From assembly GCA_036501535.1 (NCBI GenBank), contig DASYAE010000080.1, forward strand, positions 1-37,090: a stretch of DNA of 37,090 nucleotides, read 5' to 3'. The notes under the pieces were generated by a model. The model made no database searches. It saw only the letters and a list, made by a program, of their open reading frames with translations, and was not told the DNA's origin. The position numbers and the translations under genes are program-made. This DNA comes from DASYAE01 sp036501535. Lineage in GTDB: Bacteria; Actinomycetota; Actinomycetes; Streptomycetales; Catenulisporaceae. The stretch's first letter is position 1. Every line of letters begins with the position of its first letter. Shown here in pieces: positions 32,712-37,090 of this stretch.

Positions 32712-33425
32712 ATGGTCAACTCCACCGTCGTCTGGATCACCTCGCGGGCGCTGTTCGGCCGCAGGCGGGCGCTGCTGTTCGCGCTGCCCGCCCTCGTGCT
32801 GATCGTGCTGACCCTGGTGATCAAGAACTCGAGCGGAACGGTGGCGGACTGGCCCGCCACGATCCTCGGCGAGGTCGGCGTCGGCGCCGTGGTGCCGCTG
32901 ACCGCCCTGCTGGTGGGCACCTCGGTGCTCGGCTCGGAGATCGACGACAACTCGGTGCTGCACCTGCTGGCCACCCCGGTCTCCCGGCGCAGCGTGATCG
33001 TGTCGAAGATCCTCGTCTCCGCCGCGGTCGTGGCCGTCTTCGCGGCCGTCCCGGTGCTGATCGCGGGCCTGATCGCGCAGGGCGCGCACGCGCTGGCGTT
33101 CGGCTGCTTCGTCGGCGCGCTGCTCGGCTCGGTCGTCTACTCGTGCCTGTTCGTGTTCTTCTCCGCGGCCTTCCGGCACCCGGTGATCTACGCGCTCGCG
33201 TACGTGGCGCTGTGGGAGGAGCTGATCAGCAACCTGGTCGGCGGCGCGAAGTACCTCTCGGTCGAGCAGTGGTCGCTGGGGATCGCGCACGCCATCTCGA
33301 AGAACGGCAACCTCAACTCGCACCTGACCCTCACCCCCTCGGTGATCCTCGCGGTCATCGCCGTGGTCGTGATCGTCGTGTACGCCACCGAGCGGCTCAG
33401 CGCTTTCACCCTCCGGGCGGACTGA
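32712..33425 (+). CDS. ABC-2 exporter permease (second pair)
   Basis: 237-aa six-helix permease. The N-terminal VWITSRALFGRRRAL leads into helix 1; GSEIDDNSVLHLLATPVSRRSVIVSK is the ABC-2 motif (ID.. T.LL..PVSR), and the final helix ends in ATERLSAFTLRAD. Probably forms a heteromeric exporter with the ATPases upstream. A bidirectional terminator follows 17 bp after the stop. Confidence 0.88.
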   Translation: MVNSTVVWITSRALFGRRRALLFALPALVLIVLTLVIKNSSGTVADWPATILGEVGVGAVVPLTALLVGTSVLGSEIDDNSVLHLLATPVSRRSVIVSKILVSAAVVAVFAAVPVLIAGLIAQGAHALAFGCFVGALLGSVVYSCLFVFFSAAFRHPVIYALAYVALWEELISNLVGGAKYLSVEQWSLGIAHAISKNGNLNSHLTLTPSVILAVIAVVVIVVYATERLSAFTLRAD

Positions 33426-33442
33426 CGCGCCGACGGATCAGC

Positions 33443-33481
33443 CGACCGAGCCGGCGGGCGCTTCGCCTGCCGGCTCGGTCG
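33443..33481. terminator. Bidirectional terminator between convergent genes
   Basis: Perfect 13-bp stem CGACCGAGCCGGC with its complement, extended by an inner GGCG/CGCC stem around CTT. It lies in the 64-bp gap between the ABC permease stop (33425) and the secreted-protein stop (33490), and can serve both. Confidence 0.85.
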
Positions 33482-33489
33482 CGCTGTCA

Positions 33490-34851
33490 TCAGGCGTTGG
33501 CTGCCGATGCGCCCGACGACATGCAGGCCTGGACGCCCTGAGTGGTCAGGACCGTCAGTGAGCAGACCGCCATGCGCGGGTAGTACGGCCCCATCGCCGC
33601 CGCTGCGGCGGCGGGGTCGCTGGCCTGGACGATGCTCTGCGCGGACTGGGTGAACCCAGGGGCGACCAGCATGTCCCGGAGGCCGAGAATGTAGTACGGC
33701 GACGTCTGGTTCGTGGCGAAGGGCAGGAACGTGGCGCCCGGGACGCCGTCGATGGCGGTGCGCTGCGACTCCGCGCCGATCACGTAGGTGTAGTCGCCGG
33801 CCGAGTCGGTCAGGGTGTTCTCGTCGGAGCGGCACCCGTAGTCGGCCTGCCCGTTCGGCAGGGTGTTGATGACGGTCGGGAGAGCGGCGGATCCTTCGAT
33901 CATGCACATCGACCAGTAGCGCATGTCCTCACCCGGCGCCGGCCATGGCGAGGGGTGGTCGCCGGGCGCGGCGGTCGGCGCCTTAGCCGTCACGACGACT
34001 ACGTCGGATGCGGCCGCCGGGCGGGTGACGACGGCGATGGCGTAGCCGGTGTCGGCATTGGGAAAGGTCGAGCCGATGAGGGCTTCACTCGGCTTGTAGA
34101 ACTCGAATGCGGGCGGCGCCGGCGCGGGGGTGCCCGTAGGGCTCGCGCTCTGGGCGGCAGATACCGCGGGCGCCGGCTCCGGCGCGTTGTGCGCGCGGCA
34201 GGGGAACAGCGTCTGCGTCGTGCGGCCCTGCCGCACGACCACCGTGGGCAGCGGCACCCGCGAGAAGTCGCCGCCGGCCGGCGCATAGACGCGCAGGAGC
34301 AGGTAGCCCGGGTGTTGCGCGGTGGTTCCGGGCGGCATCGGCAGCGTGTTGATCTGACGCGGTGACGCGTCCGAGCGGATCGAGGCGGTGTACCGGCCGC
34401 CGGGCGCGGCGTGCTGCCGCCAGGGATTGCGCGAGCCGAAATCGGGGGCGATCTGGTAATCCGTCAGCGAGTTGCTGACACCGTTGCTGGTGAAGGCGGT
34501 GCCGCCGGGCGTGTAGACGCTCAGCGAGGTGTATCGCGCATCCGGGTACTTGCCGAGGATGGTGAACCGCGTGTCCTGGCCCGCCACGATGGGCTGGAGC
34601 CAATAGGACGCCGCCGAATCAGGCGCGCCCACATCGGAGGTCTGGATGCTGAACTGCGTGGGCCATGCGCAGGACTGCGCTGACGCCGTGGCTGTGGCCG
34701 TGGCCACGCTGTCGGCGGAATCGGATGATGCGGCCGGAGCACAGACCGCCGCGCCGAGGGCGAGAGCCGCGGCGGACGCGCCGACCGCCAGGGCGGCACG
34801 GCGCCAATGGCCGGCCGTAACGGAATCGGGTGATCCAGGACGTGGTGACAT
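33490..34851 (-). CDS. Secreted protein of unknown function
   Basis: 453-aa exported protein. Signal region: HWRRAALAVGASAAALALGAA (about 15-36), then an Ala/Ser/Thr-rich stretch. The mature part begins with SCAWPTQFSIQTSDVG. It contains YWLQPIVAGQDTRFTILGKY, DARYTSLSVYTPGG and DFGSRNPWRQ, a pattern I associate with DUF1214/DUF1254-like secreted proteins but cannot confirm. A Pro/Ala-rich linker (about 205-245) separates two halves; five or more cysteines in the mature part suggest disulfides. ATG with GGGAG about 6 nt upstream. The promoter is covered by a 39-bp compound palindrome, so tight repression is likely. Confidence 0.75.
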   Translation of the reverse strand: MSPRPGSPDSVTAGHWRRAALAVGASAAALALGAAVCAPAASSDSADSVATATATASAQSCAWPTQFSIQTSDVGAPDSAASYWLQPIVAGQDTRFTILGKYPDARYTSLSVYTPGGTAFTSNGVSNSLTDYQIAPDFGSRNPWRQHAAPGGRYTASIRSDASPRQINTLPMPPGTTAQHPGYLLLRVYAPAGGDFSRVPLPTVVVRQGRTTQTLFPCRAHNAPEPAPAVSAAQSASPTGTPAPAPPAFEFYKPSEALIGSTFPNADTGYAIAVVTRPAAASDVVVVTAKAPTAAPGDHPSPWPAPGEDMRYWSMCMIEGSAALPTVINTLPNGQADYGCRSDENTLTDSAGDYTYVIGAESQRTAIDGVPGATFLPFATNQTSPYYILGLRDMLVAPGFTQSAQSIVQASDPAAAAAAMGPYYPRMAVCSLTVLTTQGVQACMSSGASAANA

Positions 34852-34873
34852 GGCGGCTCCCGTGACCTCAGAA

Positions 34874-34912
34874 AAAGTGATATCAGTTATCGCCGATAAG
34901 TGATATCACTTT
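34874..34912. promoter_or_regulatory. 39-bp compound operator over a promoter
   Basis: Outer arms AAAGTGATATCA and TGATATCACTTT (34874-34885, 34901-34912) are exact complements. Each contains the self-palindrome TGATATCA; their centres are 23 bp apart, about two helical turns. The core TTATCGcCGATAA (34887-34899) is a third palindrome on the same centre. Only one base pair of the whole 39 bp breaks the symmetry. It is AT-rich in a GC-rich genome and overlaps the -10 of the secreted-protein promoter. Confidence 0.85.
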
Positions 34913-34928
34913 AGCTGTGACCGGTCAA
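34900..34928 (-). promoter_or_regulatory. Sigma-70-type promoter of the secreted-protein gene
   Basis: On the minus strand: -35 TTGACC (34923-34928), 17-bp spacer, -10 TATCAC (34900-34905), which lies inside the right operator arm. The predicted start is about 40-45 nt before the ATG at 34851. The -35 overlaps another palindrome, TGACCGGTCA (34918-34927). Confidence 0.6.
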
Positions 34929-34985
34929 GGAACCGGTGCGGCGATGGGGCGGGCAGACGGGATGTACGGGCCCTACAAAGCAAAC

Positions 34986-36200
34986 TCAGTCGCGCGTTCG
35001 CAGCCGCGCGGCCTGCGCGGTCAGGTGGTGTTTCTCCGGCAGGTTCGTGGTGCGCGCGGCGGCGGCGCTGTAGTGCGCCGCGGCGGCCTCGGTGTCGCCG
35101 GTCAGCTCCAGCAGGTGGGCGCGCACCGCGTCGAGGCGGTAGTGGCCGGCCAGCCGGTCGTTGAGCGAGTCGAGCAGGGCCAGGCCCGCCGACGGGCTGT
35201 CGGCCATCGCGGTGGCGAGCGCGCGGTTGAGCGTGACGATCGGGTTGCCGGTCATGCGTTCCAACATGCCGTAGAGGGCGTCGATCTGCGGCCAGTCGGT
35301 GTCCTGAGCCGTGCCGGCCCGGTCGTGCACGGCGGCGATCGCCGCCTGGACCTGGTACTCGCCGGCCGCCTTGCGGGAGATGGCCTCGTCCAGCAGGGCG
35401 GTTCCCTCGGCGATCAGGCGCCGGTCCCACCGCGCCCGGTCCTGGTGGGTCAACGGGATCAGCTCGCCGCCGGGGCCGGTCCGGGCCGGGCGCCTGGCGT
35501 CGGTGAGCAGCATCAGGGCCAGAAGGCCGGTGGTCTCCGCGTCGTCGGGCAGCGCGCGGCGCAGGGCGCGGGCCAGCCGGATCGCTTCGCGGGACAGATC
35601 GACTCGGTCCGGCGTGCTGCCGGCGGTGGGGGCGTGGCCCTCGTTGAAGATCAGGTAGAGGACGTGCAGCACCGAGCGCAGGCGCGGGGCCCACTGCTCG
35701 GCGGCGGGAAGCCCGAACGGCACGCCGGAGTCCTTGATGCGCCCCTTGGCGCGGTTGATGCGCTGGGCCATCGTCGTGGGCGGCACCAGGAACGCCTGCG
35801 CGATCTCGGCCGTGCTCAACCCGCCGACGGCCCGCAGGGTCAGCGCGATCGCCGAGGCCGGGGGCAACGCCGGATGGCAGCACATGAACAGCAGGATCAG
35901 CGTGTCGTCGCAGCCGCTGACGCTCGGCGCCCCGGGCTCCCGGGCGACGGCCTCCTCGCGCCGGCGCCGGGCCTGCTCGCTGCGGATCTGATCGGTCATC
36001 CGCCGCGCCGCGGCCTGGATCAGCCAGGCCGGCGGATCGCGCGGGACGCCCTCCTGCGGCCAGTGCCGCGCCGCCGCGAGCAGCGCCTCCTGCACGGCGT
36101 CCTCGGCCCGGTCGAAGTCGCCGAACCGGCGGGCGACCGCACCGAGGACCTGCGGCGCCAGCTCGCGCAGCAGGTCCTCGATGCCTGATGGTGTCGCCAC
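34986..36200 (-). CDS. ECF42-type RNA polymerase sigma factor with C-terminal extension
   Basis: 404-aa sigma factor. Sigma2 region: RFGDFDRAEDAVQEALLAAA, then PPAWLIQAAARRMTDQIR. Sigma4 region: LRAVGGLSTAEIAQAFLVPP and TTMAQRINRAKGRI. A 220-residue TPR-like C-terminal domain (DUF6596) follows with YLIFNEGHAP, LDEAISRKAAGEYQVQAAIAA and NPIVTLNRALA, diagnostic for ECF42. These sigma factors lack an anti-sigma factor and use the C-terminal extension for control. GTG start 7 bp after the stop of the DGPF gene, without its own clear ribosome site, so coupled. Confidence 0.92.
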   Translation of the reverse strand: MATPSGIEDLLRELAPQVLGAVARRFGDFDRAEDAVQEALLAAARHWPQEGVPRDPPAWLIQAAARRMTDQIRSEQARRRREEAVAREPGAPSVSGCDDTLILLFMCCHPALPPASAIALTLRAVGGLSTAEIAQAFLVPPTTMAQRINRAKGRIKDSGVPFGLPAAEQWAPRLRSVLHVLYLIFNEGHAPTAGSTPDRVDLSREAIRLARALRRALPDDAETTGLLALMLLTDARRPARTGPGGELIPLTHQDRARWDRRLIAEGTALLDEAISRKAAGEYQVQAAIAAVHDRAGTAQDTDWPQIDALYGMLERMTGNPIVTLNRALATAMADSPSAGLALLDSLNDRLAGHYRLDAVRAHLLELTGDTEAAAAHYSAAAARTTNLPEKHHLTAQAARLRTRD

Positions 36201-36207
36201 CCGTCAG

Positions 36208-36642
36208 TCACTCACCCGTGCGCACGTAGGTGTCCATCTCGGCGGCGTCGCTCGGCGCGACGTCCATGACCCGCCGCACGTGGACGGGCTGGCGGGTCGG
36301 CCGGCCGCCGGGGCCCGGCACCGCGGAGACCAGCCCGGCGATCTCGACCGCGCGCTGCTCGCTGTCGACGTCAACGATCTGGTACCCGGCGATCCACTCC
36401 TTGGCCTCCGCGAACGGGCCGTCGGTGCGCACCGGGGCCGAGACGCCGTCGCCGGTGACGATGCAGGCGTGCTCCGGCCCGGTCAGCGCGAGGCCCCCGA
36501 CCAGCTCGCCGGACTCCACCAGCTCCTGGTTCAGCGCCGTGTAGTAGTCCAGGTGCGCCTGGACCTCCTCCGGCTTCCACTCGGTCATCGGCGGCATCCC
36601 CGGGCCGTCCTCGAAGGTGACTGCCAGCAGGTATCGGGTCAT
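36208..36642 (-). CDS. DGPF/YCII-family protein, partner of the ECF42 sigma factor
   Basis: 144-aa protein of the YCII-related (DGPF) family. VRTDGPFAEAKEWIAGYQIVDV contains the DGPF motif that names the family; MTRYLLAVTFEDGP is the usual start. DGPF proteins are encoded beside ECF42 sigma factors in most actinobacteria; their biochemical role is unknown. ATG with AAGGAG 8 nt upstream. First gene of the two-gene operon, with a candidate ECF promoter 54-81 bp upstream. Confidence 0.9.
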   Translation of the reverse strand: MTRYLLAVTFEDGPGMPPMTEWKPEEVQAHLDYYTALNQELVESGELVGGLALTGPEHACIVTGDGVSAPVRTDGPFAEAKEWIAGYQIVDVDSEQRAVEIAGLVSAVPGPGGRPTRQPVHVRRVMDVAPSDAAEMDTYVRTGE

Positions 36643-36695
36643 GGTCCTAGCTCCTTCTCCGCATATCGCGCTCGCTTCCGGCGCGCTCATCCCAA

Positions 36696-36723
36696 GGACG
36701 GAGCCGACTGCGCGATAACGACA
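36696..36723 (-). promoter_or_regulatory. Candidate ECF42 autoregulated promoter
   Basis: Minus strand: TGTCGT (36718-36723), 17-bp spacer, CGTCC (36696-36700). It resembles the ECF42 motif TGTCGA with -10 CG(A/T)C, as I recall it from Streptomyces work. Located 54 bp upstream of the DGPF start. Confidence 0.45.
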
Positions 36724-36796
36724 TCCGCGGGCACGGCGTTCTCGCGAACCTCACCTTAGTTTTCGGACCGCCGGTGCGCCGCCGCGCAGACGTGGG

Positions 36797-36831
36797 CGCT
36801 CCCCGCCGATCGTGGTGATCGGCGGGGAGCG
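36797..36831 (-). terminator. Terminator of the truncated F5/8C gene
   Basis: Perfect 15-bp stem CGCTCCCCGCCGATC with complement and GTGGT loop, 10 bp past the stop of the minus-strand gene at the window end. No T-run; a typical actinobacterial hairpin terminator. Confidence 0.8.
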
Positions 36832-36841
36832 TGGAGCGCGC

Positions 36842-37090
36842 TTAGCTGGCGTAAGCCTGCAGTTCGGAGAGTTGGCCGGCGGGCCAGCCGGTGTTGGCGG
36901 TGAAGGTCAGCTTCAGGTAGCGCACGCTCGCGCCGGTGAAGGTGACCGTCACCGTGTTGGCCGGACTGGTGAAGGTGTAGTTCGCCGAAGCAACCAGCGT
37001 GCTGTAGTTCGTCCCGTCCGTGCTGCCCTGGATCAGGATCGTCTGGGTCCGCGTCCCCCAGGCGCTGGACGGCGGCAGGTCCAGCACGAG
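36842..37090 (-). CDS. C-terminal F5/8 type C (CBM32-like) domain of a truncated secreted protein
   Basis: Only the last 82 codons of a gene running off the right edge; no start in the window. The fragment reads as the end of a discoidin/F5/8C galactose-binding fold: WGTRTQTILIQGSTDGTNYS, then VRYLKLTFTANTGWPAGQLSE, ending in LQAYAS with a TAA stop. Such domains usually sit at the C-terminus of secreted glycosidases or polysaccharide lyases and bind sugars. The catalytic part is outside the window. Confidence 0.8.
   Translation of the reverse strand, partial: LVLDLPPSSAWGTRTQTILIQGSTDGTNYSTLVASANYTFTSPANTVTVTFTGASVRYLKLTFTANTGWPAGQLSELQAYAS

Noticed and set aside
34917..36188. 423-codon plus-strand frame opposite the ECF42 sigma factor
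   Set aside because: Shadow of a gene with definitive sigma2, sigma4 and ECF42 C-terminal motifs.

Overview
The window is very GC-rich (close to 70% by eye) with strong third-position G/C. It has many GTG and TTG starts, 4-bp stop/start overlaps and an F420-dependent enzyme. This points to a filamentous actinobacterium (Streptomycetales/Catenulisporales type); genus cannot be fixed from sequence alone. No rRNA, tRNA, CRISPR array, transposase or integrase was seen.

Layout. (1) 1-2.3 kb: a secreted GH43-type glycosidase on the minus strand, with its terminator at the window edge. (2) 2.3-6.3 kb: a DrrA/DrrB-type drug exporter. Its left flank holds only the C-terminal stub of a TetR regulator. 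Its right flank holds a NarL-type sensor kinase that lacks half of its dimerisation domain and has no response regulator. A small secreted peptide follows on the minus strand. (3) 6.5-12.2 kb: a membrane-anchored PQQ-type propeller, a small membrane protein, a KynB-like cyclase, a threonine-synthase-like PLP enzyme and a DHA2 MFS exporter, closed by a perfect 17-bp terminator stem. (4) 12.4-13.8 kb: a FAD oxidoreductase. (5) 13.8-21.9 kb, minus strand: a five-gene redox operon read in the order F420 LLM oxidoreductase, ThDP enzyme of the pyruvate-oxidase/ALS family, enolase-superfamily enzyme, 3-hydroxyisobutyrate-dehydrogenase-like enzyme, and a 1051-residue FAD/[4Fe-4S] oxidoreductase with a possible C-terminal membrane anchor.

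(6) 22.1-26.8 kb, plus strand and divergent from the redox operon: a compact Mrp/Mbh-type cation/proton antiporter operon in the order E-F-G-MbhD-(MbhE+B)-C-D. There is no MrpA and no hydrogenase module. Its only NuoL/M/N-like subunit has Gln where the transmembrane-5 Glu used for proton transfer is expected, and it contains a TTA codon inside a rare-codon patch. This is the most unusual system in the window. (7) 27-29.4 kb: a STAS+GAF regulator, a tail-overlapping CDF cation exporter and a GlcG/HbpS-like protein followed by a 15-bp-period repeat. (8) 29.7-33.4 kb: a four-gene operon encoding two ABC-2-type exporters (ATPase-permease-ATPase-permease), ended by a bidirectional terminator. (9) 33.5-34.9 kb: a secreted protein of unknown function whose promoter is covered by a 39-bp compound operator. 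(10) 35-36.6 kb: an ECF42-type sigma factor and its DGPF/YCII partner, with a candidate autoregulated promoter. (11) 36.8 kb to the edge: the C-terminal F5/8 type C domain of a truncated secreted enzyme.

Regions 5 and 6 share one intergenic region of about 200 bp. They could form a functional pair in which quinone- or F420-linked oxidations sit beside an ion-translocating module; this is inference from gene order only.
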